This document shows, in pieces, positions 32,667 through 40,819 of a stretch of DNA of 64,000 nucleotides. Position numbers and translations under genes: made by a program. Source of the stretch: CF-118 sp035934385 (GTDB lineage: Bacteria > Chloroflexota > Dormibacteria > Dormibacterales > Dormibacteraceae); assembly GCA_035934385.1 (NCBI GenBank), contig DASYXY010000087.1, positions 1 to 64,000 of the forward strand. Reading direction: 5' to 3'. The notes under the pieces are model-generated. The model searched no databases. It saw nothing but the letters and a program-made list of their open reading frames with translations, and was not told where the DNA came from. Within the stretch, counting starts at the first letter, position 1. Each line of letters opens with the position of its first letter.

Positions 32667-33248
32667 ATGACTGACTTTCTGGCCGGCATCGAACACCTGT
32701 TCAGCCCGGTCGGAGCCTGGGGCGAGTTCAGGCGCGGCGCGCGGCCGGCCGCCGTGGCCTTCGTCCTGTTCGAACGCGACGGCGCCTGGAAGGTTCCTTT
32801 TGTGCGCCGCCGGGCGGACCTTCCAGATCATCCGGGCCAGGTGGCGCTGCCGGGCGGCGGCGTGCGGGCGGGCGAGTCGGCCTGGGAAGCCGCCCAGCGC
32901 GAGGTGGCGGAGGAGATCGGCGTTCCCGTCGGACGGCTGGTCGCCCTGGGGGCCGGCGAGCCGATCTACGCCGCCGTCACGAATTTCTCCGTGGTGCCCT
33001 TCCTCGCCCACCTGCCCGACCCAGTGCCTGTCTTCGTCCCCGACCGGCACGAGCTCGAGGGCGTCATCGAGATCCCGCTGGAGAGGCTCCTCGATGACAG
33101 TGCGTGGCTCGTCTCAGGGGCGCCATATCGCTTCCGCTACCTCGCGCACGAGGAGAGCGTCGTGTGGGGCCTGACCGAGCGGATCGTGTATGGAATGGCG
33201 CCGCGACTTCGCGAGGCGCTCAGCGGCTCAGGTCACGAAGCCGGATGA
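32667..33248 (+). CDS. Nudix CoA pyrophosphatase (NudL-like)
   Basis: 193 residues. The Nudix box GGGVRAGESAWEAAQREVAE is complete with EEIGV after it. The preceding LPDHPGQVALPGGG is the CoA-pyrophosphatase signature. It should split CoA derivatives into 3',5'-ADP and acyl-phosphopantetheine. The last 29 bases overlap the convergent ccmD. Confidence 0.87.
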   Translation: MTDFLAGIEHLFSPVGAWGEFRRGARPAAVAFVLFERDGAWKVPFVRRRADLPDHPGQVALPGGGVRAGESAWEAAQREVAEEIGVPVGRLVALGAGEPIYAAVTNFSVVPFLAHLPDPVPVFVPDRHELEGVIEIPLERLLDDSAWLVSGAPYRFRYLAHEESVVWGLTERIVYGMAPRLREALSGSGHEAG

Positions 33249-33315
33249 GCGACCAAACGAGGTAGCCGCCGAGCACGACGGTCGCGAACCCGTAGGCGAT
33301 CACGAGGTAGCTCAT
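33220..33315 (-). CDS. ccmD: CcmD-like small haem-exporter protein
   Basis: Only 31 residues: MSYLVIAYGFATVVLGGYLV, then WSLIRLRDLSR. One helix with a charged C-terminus and its place right after ccmC are the CcmD hallmarks. CcmD helps release holo-CcmE from CcmABC. The ATG overlaps the ccmC stop. Confidence 0.78.
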   Translation of the reverse strand: MSYLVIAYGFATVVLGGYLVWSLIRLRDLSR

Positions 33316-33995
33316 CAGGTCGATCGCTGCGCGGGCTGGAGCACGTAATGAGCCGCGGGCTGGGCGTCGCTGAGAGCCTCGATGCGGTACCGGATCGCGA
33401 TCATCACCGCCGCCAGCACCAGCGTGCACGCCAGCGTGAACAGGAACGTGAACAGCATCTCCGGAGGCAGCGCGTCGGTCGAGATCACCGGCCCAGGATG
33501 CACCGTCCGCCACCACGTCACGCTGAAGTACACGACCGGCACGTCGACGAAACCGAAGATCCCGACCACGGCCGCGAACCTCGCAGCCTGGCGGCCGGGC
33601 GCGGCGAGGCGCCGGACGAGCAGGTAGCCCGCGTAGATGATCCACAGCACGAGGGTCGAGGTGAGGCGCGCGTCCCACGTCCAGAACGTGCCCCAGATCG
33701 GCTTCGCCCATATCATGCCCATGACGAGCGTCACGGTCGTGAACACCACTCCGACCAGCGCCGCGGCACGCGCGACGCGATCACCGGCAATGCTCTCGCG
33801 CCACAGGTAGGCGACGCTCCCCACCACCACGACTGCGAAGCTCACAAACGCGGCGATGGCGGAGCTCACGTGCAGGTAGAAGATCCGCTGCACCGGACCC
33901 TGGAGCGCGTCCGTCGGTGCAAACAAAAAGATGAGAGCCGCGGCCACCAGCATCAGCGCCGCTGCGGCGGCGGCCGCCACCAGGTACCGACTCAT
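33315..33995 (-). CDS. ccmC: Cytochrome c biogenesis protein CcmC
   Basis: 226 residues, six helices. The tryptophan-rich WGTFWTWDARLTS is the WWD haem-handling motif. Upstream coding frame beyond 33995 is antisense or out of frame with ccmB, so the ATG at 33995 is used. CcmC loads haem onto CcmE at the outer membrane face. It overlaps ccmB by four bases. Confidence 0.94.
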   Translation of the reverse strand: MSRYLVAAAAAAALMLVAAALIFLFAPTDALQGPVQRIFYLHVSSAIAAFVSFAVVVVGSVAYLWRESIAGDRVARAAALVGVVFTTVTLVMGMIWAKPIWGTFWTWDARLTSTLVLWIIYAGYLLVRRLAAPGRQAARFAAVVGIFGFVDVPVVYFSVTWWRTVHPGPVISTDALPPEMLFTFLFTLACTLVLAAVMIAIRYRIEALSDAQPAAHYVLQPAQRST

Positions 33996-34654
33996 TCGTC
34001 CAGCACGAAACGAGCGGCGAGCGAGGTGAGCACCACGAACAGTATGTCGAAGTCGATCAGGAGCCACAGCGCCTGCCCATACGCCGCCTGTCCGCCCATC
34101 AGCGCCTGCACCGCCTGCCCGCCCGCGACGATGAACGGGATCCAGAGCGGGAGCGTGAGCAGCGGCAGCATCACCTCGCGCGCGCGCAGCTGAGCGACCA
34201 TCGCGGCGAACATGCAGCCCAGTGCTGCCATTCCGATGGTGGCGAGGAAGACCGCCGCGATCAGCGGGATCGATAGGGGCGTGCCGAAGAACAGGGCCAG
34301 CGCGGGCAGCAGCACGGCCTCGCACAACACCAGCAGCGCGGTTGCCGCCAGGGCCTTGCCCGCGAAGATGGCCGCCGGCGGCGCGGACGTGAGGATGACC
34401 TGCTCCAGCGTCGACTGCTCTTTCTCGGCGGTGAACGCTCGCCCAAATGCGACCAACCCCGCGAACACGAGCGCAAGCCACAGCACGCCCGGCGCGATCG
34501 CCGGCGCGGTGGTGCTGTCGATCTGGAAACCGAAGTTCGCGATCACCAGCGCCAGGACGACGAACTGCGCGAGCGCGGGCACGAGCTCGCGGGTTCGCCA
34601 CTCTGACACGAGGTCTTTGCGGGCCACGGCCAGCGCCACGGCGATGGATCTCAT
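33992..34654 (-). CDS. ccmB: Haem exporter protein CcmB
   Basis: A 220-residue membrane component of the CcmAB ABC transporter with about six helices. The cytoplasmic N-terminal VARKDLVSEWRTRE and the FTAEKEQSTLEQVILTSAP loop are typical of CcmB. It pairs with CcmA, whose ATPase drives release of holo-CcmE. Confidence 0.93.
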   Translation of the reverse strand: MRSIAVALAVARKDLVSEWRTRELVPALAQFVVLALVIANFGFQIDSTTAPAIAPGVLWLALVFAGLVAFGRAFTAEKEQSTLEQVILTSAPPAAIFAGKALAATALLVLCEAVLLPALALFFGTPLSIPLIAAVFLATIGMAALGCMFAAMVAQLRAREVMLPLLTLPLWIPFIVAGGQAVQALMGGQAAYGQALWLLIDFDILFVVLTSLAARFVLDE

Positions 34655-34655
34655 C

Positions 34656-35300
34656 TCAGTGCACCACGTGCAGGCGGGAGCCGGCGCCCATCACGTGCCC
34701 CTTGCGCAGCTGCACGGTGCGGTGGCCGAGGCGCGTGGCCAGTGCCTGGTCGTGAGTCGCGAAGACCACGGTTCGCTTCTGCATGACGCGCGCGAGCAGC
34801 TCCGGGGCCTCGGCGTCGAGGCTCGCGTCGGGCTCGTCGAGGATGAGCAGCAGAGGGTCGTGGATCGTCGCACGGGCGATGGCGAGCCGCTGCTGCAGGC
34901 CACGCGAGAGCTCACCGGTGCGACGGCGAGCGACATGCGTCAGACCCATCGCCTCGAGAGCCTCCGGCACGCGCGTGCGGTCGACACCTCGCATGTCGCA
35001 GAAAAACGCCAGGTTCTCGGTCGCGGTCAGTGCCGGATAGAGGCCCGCCGCGTGAGACAGGTAGCCGATGCGCGCGCGCAGCCGGCGTTTCTCACGTCGT
35101 GCGTCGAGGCCCATGATCTCGAGCGCGCCCGCGCTGGGCTGCATCGCCGTCGAGAGGATTCGCAGCAACGTGGTCTTGCCCGCGCCGTTGTCTCCGAGCA
35201 CCGCCACGTGGTCGCCACGCTCGACCACAAGGTCGACGCCTTCGAGCGCCGGCTCAGATCCAAACCAGTGCGTGATGCCGGCCGCGAGGATCGCCGCCAT
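34656..35300 (-). CDS. ccmA: Haem exporter ATP-binding protein CcmA
   Basis: 214 residues from the ATG at 35300, which overlaps the stop of a 28-codon gene. Walker A is GDNGAGKTT, the ABC signature is LSRGLQQRLAIARA and Walker B is LLLILDEPDASLD. The short length without a second domain fits CcmA. Confidence 0.93.
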   Translation of the reverse strand: MAAILAAGITHWFGSEPALEGVDLVVERGDHVAVLGDNGAGKTTLLRILSTAMQPSAGALEIMGLDARREKRRLRARIGYLSHAAGLYPALTATENLAFFCDMRGVDRTRVPEALEAMGLTHVARRRTGELSRGLQQRLAIARATIHDPLLLILDEPDASLDAEAPELLARVMQKRTVVFATHDQALATRLGHRTVQLRKGHVMGAGSRLHVVH

Positions 35301-35386
35301 CAGTCTTGCTCGGGCGTGCGGATCAACGGCCACAGCACGAACGGGCCCGCGAGGAACAGAAGCAACGTCGCGACGATCAGCGCCAT
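35300..35386 (-). CDS. 28-residue single-helix membrane peptide in ccm operon
   Basis: Sequence is MALIVATLLLFLAGPFVLWP followed by LIRTPEQD. The stop overlaps the ccmA start (TGATG) and the start overlaps the ccmF end by 10 bases. It resembles the N-terminal helix of CcmI/CcmH-like proteins. Its tight coupling on both sides argues that it is translated. It could stand in for the missing CcmH/CcmI anchor. Confidence 0.55.
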   Translation of the reverse strand: MALIVATLLLFLAGPFVLWPLIRTPEQD

Positions 35387-37317
35387 GAAGCAGCCACCGC
35401 CGGTCGAGTCAGTGCCGGGACCATCTCGGGCCGCCTCGCGCCCAGGTTGCCAAGAGCGACGCCAAGTAGAAGCAGTGCGCCACCTGCCCAGATCCAGCTG
35501 ACGAGCGGGTTGACCAGGATCCTGAACGACGCAGAGCCGTCGACGCTGGAGCTGACGAGGATCACGTAGACGTCGGCCAGCGGCGTGGTCGTGATCGCCA
35601 CATGGGTGAGCGACTGGCCGCCGAGCCCGGCGTAGGTCGCGCGCGCAGGCTCGAGCGTCGTTTGCCCGAACCGCATCACAGCCACAAGCTCGGTGTGATC
35701 GCCCAGCTGGCGCTGTTCGGCTCCTGTGTACGTGAGCGTGGAGCCGAGGACCGACGCGTGCTGTCCCGGATGCAGCGTGACGTCAGCCTCCTGCTGCCAG
35801 AAATGCGACGCCGCGATGCCCACCGCCACCACCACCAGCCCGATGTGCGCCAGGTACGCGCCGTACCTGCGGCGCCGCTGTACCAGCAGTCGAGGGCGTC
35901 CCTTGCGCAGGGCGCGGCCGTACTCGAGTACTGACGTCGCCCCGGCCGCGGTCGCCAGCGGCAGGGCGATCAGCGCGGGGGGCGAGTTGACGCCAAATGC
36001 CAGCAGCCCGAGCAAAGTCGCCAATGCGCCGCCGGCGGGCCAGGCGAGGGCTCGGAGCCAAGGCGCCCCGGCGCGGCGCCACGGCAGCAGCGGTCCGGCG
36101 GCCATCAGCGCCAGCAGCGCCGCCAGAAGCGGCCCCGCCGCGCGCTCGTAATACGTGGCGTCGACCACGCGCTCCTGGCCGAGCATCCCCGACACCAGCG
36201 GCAGGACCGTGCCCCAGAAGACCACGGCCACCACCCCGATGAGAAGAAGGTTCTGCAGGGCGAACGCTCCCTCTCGCGAGACGGTGGCGGCGGGCTCACC
36301 GGCGCTCCTCAGGCCGCCCGCACGCCACGCGAGCAGGGCTCCCGAAAACACAAGACACGCCGCCAGGAAACCGAGGAACCACGGACCGATCGCGCTCACC
36401 GCGAAGGTATGCACCGACGGCACCACCCCGCTGCGCACGATGAACGTTCCGAACACGACGAGAAGGAACGCCAGGATGACGAGCCCGAAGTTCCAGGCAC
36501 GCAGCCGCCCACGCCTCTCCTGCACCTGGGACGAGTGCAGGTAGGCGGTGGTGGCCAGCCACGGCATGAGGGCCACGTTCTCCACCGGATCCCAGCCCCA
36601 GTAGCCGCCCCAGCCGAGCACGTGGTACGCCCACCACATCCCCAGCACGAGGCCGGTCGTCTGGAAGCTCCACGCCAGCAGCGCGAAGCGCCGAGTGTGC
36701 GCGATCCAGGCGGCGTCGACGCGGTTGGCCAGCAGCGCGGCGGCGGCGAAGCTGAACGGCACCGCGAACGAAGCGAAGCCGGCAAGCACGACCGGCGGAT
36801 GGATGAGCATGCCGCTGTCGCGCAGGACCGGGTTGAGGCCGAGCCCGTCGGCCGGGGTGATCGACAGCACGTCGAACGGGCTGGCCACCAGGACGAGCAC
36901 GACCAGGAAGAAGGCGACGATCGCAGCCATCACGCCAGTGGCGTAGGCGGTGAGCCGGATGCCGAGCGACGTGCTCGCCAGCAGCGAGGCGCTGCCGAGA
37001 AGGCCGAGCACCATCGTCCAGTAGAGGAGCGAGCCTTCCTGCCCGCCGTAGAACGCGGCGGCGATCAGTGGCGTCGGAGTCGAGAGATCCGAGTGCTCGA
37101 CGACATAGGCCAACGTGAAGTCGTGAGTGAGCAGCGCGGTTTCAAGCACGACCGCGGCGAGCAGGACCATGGCCGCGGCGGCGTAGAAGGCTCGCCGACC
37201 GACCTGGACCATGATCGCGTTCTCCCGACGCCCGGCCCAGAACGAGAGCAAGGTCGAGAACGAGGCGAGCACGAGCCCCGCCAGAAGTGCTCCTGCTCCG
37301 ATGTCAGCGAGGATCAT
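35377..37317 (-). CDS. ccmF: Cytochrome c haem lyase CcmF
   Basis: 646 residues from the ATG at 37317, overlapping the ccmE stop as ATGA. Many helices and the WWD motif WGGYWGWDPVENVALMPWL identify CcmF. LIHPPVVLAGFASF and QEGSLLYW carry conserved residues for haem ligation. It transfers haem from CcmE to apocytochrome c. Confidence 0.95.
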   Translation of the reverse strand: MILADIGAGALLAGLVLASFSTLLSFWAGRRENAIMVQVGRRAFYAAAAMVLLAAVVLETALLTHDFTLAYVVEHSDLSTPTPLIAAAFYGGQEGSLLYWTMVLGLLGSASLLASTSLGIRLTAYATGVMAAIVAFFLVVLVLVASPFDVLSITPADGLGLNPVLRDSGMLIHPPVVLAGFASFAVPFSFAAAALLANRVDAAWIAHTRRFALLAWSFQTTGLVLGMWWAYHVLGWGGYWGWDPVENVALMPWLATTAYLHSSQVQERRGRLRAWNFGLVILAFLLVVFGTFIVRSGVVPSVHTFAVSAIGPWFLGFLAACLVFSGALLAWRAGGLRSAGEPAATVSREGAFALQNLLLIGVVAVVFWGTVLPLVSGMLGQERVVDATYYERAAGPLLAALLALMAAGPLLPWRRAGAPWLRALAWPAGGALATLLGLLAFGVNSPPALIALPLATAAGATSVLEYGRALRKGRPRLLVQRRRRYGAYLAHIGLVVVAVGIAASHFWQQEADVTLHPGQHASVLGSTLTYTGAEQRQLGDHTELVAVMRFGQTTLEPARATYAGLGGQSLTHVAITTTPLADVYVILVSSSVDGSASFRILVNPLVSWIWAGGALLLLGVALGNLGARRPEMVPALTRPAVAASWR

Positions 37318-37694
37318 TGGGTGTAGGGCGTGGTCGAGAACCGAGAGGGGCACTTGGCCAGGATGTTGCGAGCGTGGAAGATTCCGTCCGCTCCCAGCCT
37401 GCCTTCCGCCACGACCGTGATGCCTGGCTGGAAGATGTCGGGCAGCGGTCCGGTGTACTCGACAAGAACCGTCGAGGTCGAATCCTTTTCTGTGAACTGC
37501 ACATGCGCGCCCGCGTGCACGACGTCGTTCTGCACCACTCCGGCCACTCGTACGTCGCCGCTCTGCGGCTGAGCGCGAAGCTCGGACACGGTGAGGTAGT
37601 ACTCCGACGAGCCACCCGACGCCGAGTAGATGAGATAGCCGACGCACGCGGCCACGACCAGCATCACCGCGCCCCACTTGATCGTGGTGGTCAT
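37314..37694 (-). CDS. ccmE: Cytochrome c maturation haem chaperone CcmE, cysteine type
   Basis: 126 residues with one N-terminal helix and an OB-fold domain (GDVRVAGVVQNDVV, LVEYTGPLPDIFQPG). The haem-binding motif reads LAKCPSRF with Cys115. Classical CcmE uses His in LAKHxxxY. Cysteine-type CcmE proteins of archaea and some bacteria use CxxxY; here the Tyr position is Phe119. Overlaps with ccmG and ccmF show translational coupling. Confidence 0.92.
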   Translation of the reverse strand: MTTTIKWGAVMLVVAACVGYLIYSASGGSSEYYLTVSELRAQPQSGDVRVAGVVQNDVVHAGAHVQFTEKDSTSTVLVEYTGPLPDIFQPGITVVAEGRLGADGIFHARNILAKCPSRFSTTPYTQ

Positions 37695-38206
37695 GCCGTG
37701 ATGAGTCCGAGGTAGTGATCGAGAGTCTGGCCGTCCAGAGGTCCGCTGAACGTCGCGGCCACCAGGCCTTGCGCATCGATGAACACCGTGACTGGCGGCC
37801 CGACGACACCGTACGACTGATACGTGCCTTCGACGATGAGCCCGGTGGGATACGGATGCGGATGGTCTTTCTCGAAAGCCGAAACCCCACCGAGAGAGTC
37901 CTGCATCGCGGCGCCGATGAACCCGACCTGCGGGTTGCGGTCGGCGCCCGTGGCGAGCACCGGCAGCTCGGCGGCGCAGGGTCCACACCAGGACGCCCAG
38001 AAGTTCAGGACCACCGGCCGGCCGCGTTCGGAGGACACGTCGAGGTGCGCGCCGTCGAGCATCTGGATCGCGAGGTGCGGAGCCGGCCGCCCCAGGAGCT
38101 GAGGGCTCGAGAGCGCGGCGTGCTGGAGGCCCCACGCCAGCGAAAGCAGCAGCACCGCCCCCGCCCCGACGGCCGCGCCGAAGTAAACCGCCTTCCTGAC
38201 GCTCAA
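37691..38206 (-). CDS. ccmG: Thiol:disulfide interchange protein CcmG/DsbE-like
   Basis: A 171-residue membrane-anchored thioredoxin. One N-terminal helix is followed by a thioredoxin fold with FWASWCGPCAAELP (Cys74, Cys77) and VGPPVTVFID containing the cis-proline. It reduces apocytochrome CXXCH cysteines. It is first in the ccm operon. Confidence 0.92.
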   Translation of the reverse strand: MSVRKAVYFGAAVGAGAVLLLSLAWGLQHAALSSPQLLGRPAPHLAIQMLDGAHLDVSSERGRPVVLNFWASWCGPCAAELPVLATGADRNPQVGFIGAAMQDSLGGVSAFEKDHPHPYPTGLIVEGTYQSYGVVGPPVTVFIDAQGLVAATFSGPLDGQTLDHYLGLITA

Positions 38207-38216
38207 CGGCCAGAGT

Positions 38217-39467
38217 CTAGTTCGCGGCGGTCGGGGTAGGCTGCTCGGGTAGGGCGTTGGCCGCGGCGATCCGCCCGTACAGCACGCCGCTTGGCTTGAC
38301 GGTCCGGTCGAGCGTCGCCCGGTCGCACTCGATCAGGCCGAACTTCACCCCGTATCCCCGAGCCCACTCGAAGTTGTCCATGTTCGTCCAGTGGAAGTAG
38401 CCGCGCACATCGACGCCGTCCGCGATCGCGCCGCGAATGTTGGCCAGTACGTCGACCAGGTAGCGAGCGCGCCTCGAGTCATCGCCGGTGCCGATGCCGT
38501 TCTCGGTGACGAAAACGGGCTTGCCAAGTGACTTCACCTCGTTGAGCACACGGCGCATGTGCACGGGATCAGACGTCCACCCCATGTCGGTCATCTGTGC
38601 TCCGGGAATGTTGGTCCTTCGCAAGAACTGATCGCCCGGCCGGCGCGGATCGAAGGCGACGTTCTGCGCCCAGTAGTGCGCGATCCCGACGTAATCGCTT
38701 GTGGCTTCGACGACGCGCTGCATCCGACCAGGGCCGGTCGGCCATCGATCCACCGTCGCCTGCGCCGCGCGTGCTGCCCAAATGTCGCGGAGCTTGTCGG
38801 TTGCTGGCAGGAACAGGAACTTGTGGTGCGACAGGCCGACCATCGAATCGGGTCGCCGCTTCTTGATCGCAACGTACGCGAGCTCGTGCGCCCGGCGCAT
38901 GTTGGAGACGACGCTGTAGAAGCCGCGAAAGTCGCCCTGACGGCCCGGAGGAAACTCGCCAGTGAGCCATCCGTTGGTGGCGTAGATGTTGGGCTCGTTG
39001 ATCGTGCACCACATGTTGACCAGGTCGCCCAGCTCATCCACCGCGCGCGTCACGAAGGAGAGGAATGCGCGCACCGACTCGCGGTCGGTCCATCCGCCCT
39101 TGCTCGAGAACCACAAGGGGCTCGAGAAGTGGTGCAGCGTGACCATGGGCTCGATGCCCTGCTCACGCAGCTCGCCGAGCACGTCACGGTAGTGGCGGAT
39201 CTGACGCGAGTCGAACTCTCCCTGCGTCGGCTCGATGCGCGACCACTCGATCGAGAGCCGGTGCGCGTTCTGGTTCATCTCCCGCAGGAGCTTGAAGTCC
39301 TCGCGGTAGCGGTGGTAGTGATCGCAGGCGATCAGCGAGCTGTCGCCGTTGGCGATCCTGCCTGGCTGCTGCTCGAATTCCCACCAGTCGCAGTTCTTGT
39401 TGTCGCCCTCGACCTGGTGCGCGGCGCTGGCGGTGCCCCATAGAAACCCGCGCGGGAAACCGCTCAT
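38217..39467 (-). CDS. GH1 beta-glucosidase/beta-glycosidase
   Basis: 416 residues from the ATG at 39467. The N-terminal FPRGFLWGTASAAHQVEGDN is the GH1 signature. The acid/base glutamate is E158 in CTINEPN and the nucleophile E322 in VTENGIG. No signal peptide is present, so it acts in the cytoplasm on imported beta-glycosides. It overlaps the upstream phosphatase by ATGA. The exact sugar is unknown. Confidence 0.93.
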   Translation of the reverse strand: MSGFPRGFLWGTASAAHQVEGDNKNCDWWEFEQQPGRIANGDSSLIACDHYHRYREDFKLLREMNQNAHRLSIEWSRIEPTQGEFDSRQIRHYRDVLGELREQGIEPMVTLHHFSSPLWFSSKGGWTDRESVRAFLSFVTRAVDELGDLVNMWCTINEPNIYATNGWLTGEFPPGRQGDFRGFYSVVSNMRRAHELAYVAIKKRRPDSMVGLSHHKFLFLPATDKLRDIWAARAAQATVDRWPTGPGRMQRVVEATSDYVGIAHYWAQNVAFDPRRPGDQFLRRTNIPGAQMTDMGWTSDPVHMRRVLNEVKSLGKPVFVTENGIGTGDDSRRARYLVDVLANIRGAIADGVDVRGYFHWTNMDNFEWARGYGVKFGLIECDRATLDRTVKPSGVLYGRIAAANALPEQPTPTAAN

Positions 39468-40099
39468 GCGGCCGCGTCCGCCGGCCGGGCAACCTCTGGT
39501 GGCTTTATGTACTCCCAGCTCACCGGCTTGTCGCCCTCGAGCTCGATCTTCAGCGTTCCGGCCCGGTCCACCGCCTTGCGGTACATCTCCCGCTCGTTGT
39601 GCGCGCGGCCGTCGAGGAGAACCCAGGCGGCCTGGATCGGATCCGCGTGGCTCACGAGGGCGACCGGCTCGCCAGGATGCTCGCGCGCCACGCGCCTCGC
39701 CACGTCGAGCACGCGCCCACCGAGCGCGTCGTACGACTCGTCGCCGGCGACGATCCCGCGGCGGGTCTTGTGCACGAACCATAGGGGCCGGCGCACTGGA
39801 ATCTGCCAGTACGGCACACCCTGCAGGTAGCGGCTGAAGTCGGCCTCGCGTAGCTCCGGGTCGATCTCCAGCACCGCAGGCTCGCGCAAGCGCGAGTTGA
39901 TGATGCGCGCGGTCTCGACCGCACGGTCGAGCGGGCTGTGGACGATGCGGCGGATGCCGGCTTCGCTCAGACGGTCGCCCAGCGCCGCGGCTTGCAGGCG
40001 GCCCAGCGCGCTGAGCTGGAAGCCAGGCAGGTGTCCATAAATGACTCGGTGCGGGTTCTCGACATCGGCGTGCCGGATGACGTAGACGGGCGTCAGCAC
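39464..40099 (-). CDS. Histidine phosphatase family protein
   Basis: 211 residues from a GTG. The motif VIRHADVENP holds the catalytic histidine (RHA variant). HSPLDRAVETARII and VALVSHADPIQAAW complete the active site. It is translationally coupled to the GH1 gene. A phosphosugar or nucleotide substrate is possible; no evidence selects one. Confidence 0.85.
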   Translation of the reverse strand: MLTPVYVIRHADVENPHRVIYGHLPGFQLSALGRLQAAALGDRLSEAGIRRIVHSPLDRAVETARIINSRLREPAVLEIDPELREADFSRYLQGVPYWQIPVRRPLWFVHKTRRGIVAGDESYDALGGRVLDVARRVAREHPGEPVALVSHADPIQAAWVLLDGRAHNEREMYRKAVDRAGTLKIELEGDKPVSWEYIKPPEVARPADAAA

Positions 40100-40126
40100 G
40101 TCAGCAGGATGGTACGGAACGCAGTC

Positions 40127-40777
40127 TCAGCTGTGGAACGCGCCGACGGACGTGCGGTTGGTGCCCGCGGAGCGTCCGTGATCGAGCGCGTAGTAAGCCT
40201 CCCGGAGCAGGTTGCCCGTGTACTCGCGACGGTTGAGCACGCCCGCCTCGTCGTAGGTCAAGGGCACCGCATCGATGGTCGCCGCGCCGCAGCTGACCGT
40301 GATGCGCTGCCAGCGGCCACCCGTCGAAGAGAAGTCGTGCGCGGCCACCGACCGGCGGATCTTGTCGGCCGCCAGGGTGGCGCCCTGCTCGTCCGTCTCC
40401 GGCAGGATGATCACGAAGTGCGGTGACTTGTCGGCTTCGAGGAAGCCGAGCGTGTCGGTGTCGCGGATGGCCCGGCCGAGAGCCTCGGCCAGCTCGGCAA
40501 GCAGCGCGTTGACCTGGGTCTGCCCCAACTCGTTGTGAACGTGCTCCGCGTGGTCGAGCTCGACCACAAGCACCGATAGCGGACGGTGGTAACGGACGGC
40601 GCGGTTGGCCTCCTGGCCGATCAGCGCCTCGGCGAACTTCTTGTTCCAGATGCCGGTCACCGGGTCGACCACGCCGAAAAGCGGGCTCGACGACGTATCC
40701 GACTGGCTGTGACCGCAGACGTGGCAGTACTGCTCCTTGTCGTCGATCTCCGAACCGCAGTACCAGCAGGTTTTCAC
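40127..40777 (-). CDS. Zinc-ribbon plus degenerate GGDEF-like protein
   Basis: 216 residues from a GTG at 40777; longer reading frames are antisense of rarA. A zinc ribbon at about 4-22 (CWYCGSEIDDKEQYCHVCG) is followed by a GGDEF-fold domain (VDPVTGIWNKKFAEALIGQE, LSVLVVELDH). The signature site reads EADKSPHFVIILPET instead of RYGGDEF, so diguanylate cyclase activity is unlikely. It may be a c-di-GMP-independent or scaffold protein. Confidence 0.75.
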   Translation of the reverse strand: MKTCWYCGSEIDDKEQYCHVCGHSQSDTSSSPLFGVVDPVTGIWNKKFAEALIGQEANRAVRYHRPLSVLVVELDHAEHVHNELGQTQVNALLAELAEALGRAIRDTDTLGFLEADKSPHFVIILPETDEQGATLAADKIRRSVAAHDFSSTGGRWQRITVSCGAATIDAVPLTYDEAGVLNRREYTGNLLREAYYALDHGRSAGTNRTSVGAFHS

Positions 40778-40819
40778 TTCGGCGGTAGTGTATCCGCCGA
40801 GTTCACAATTCGATCTGGG

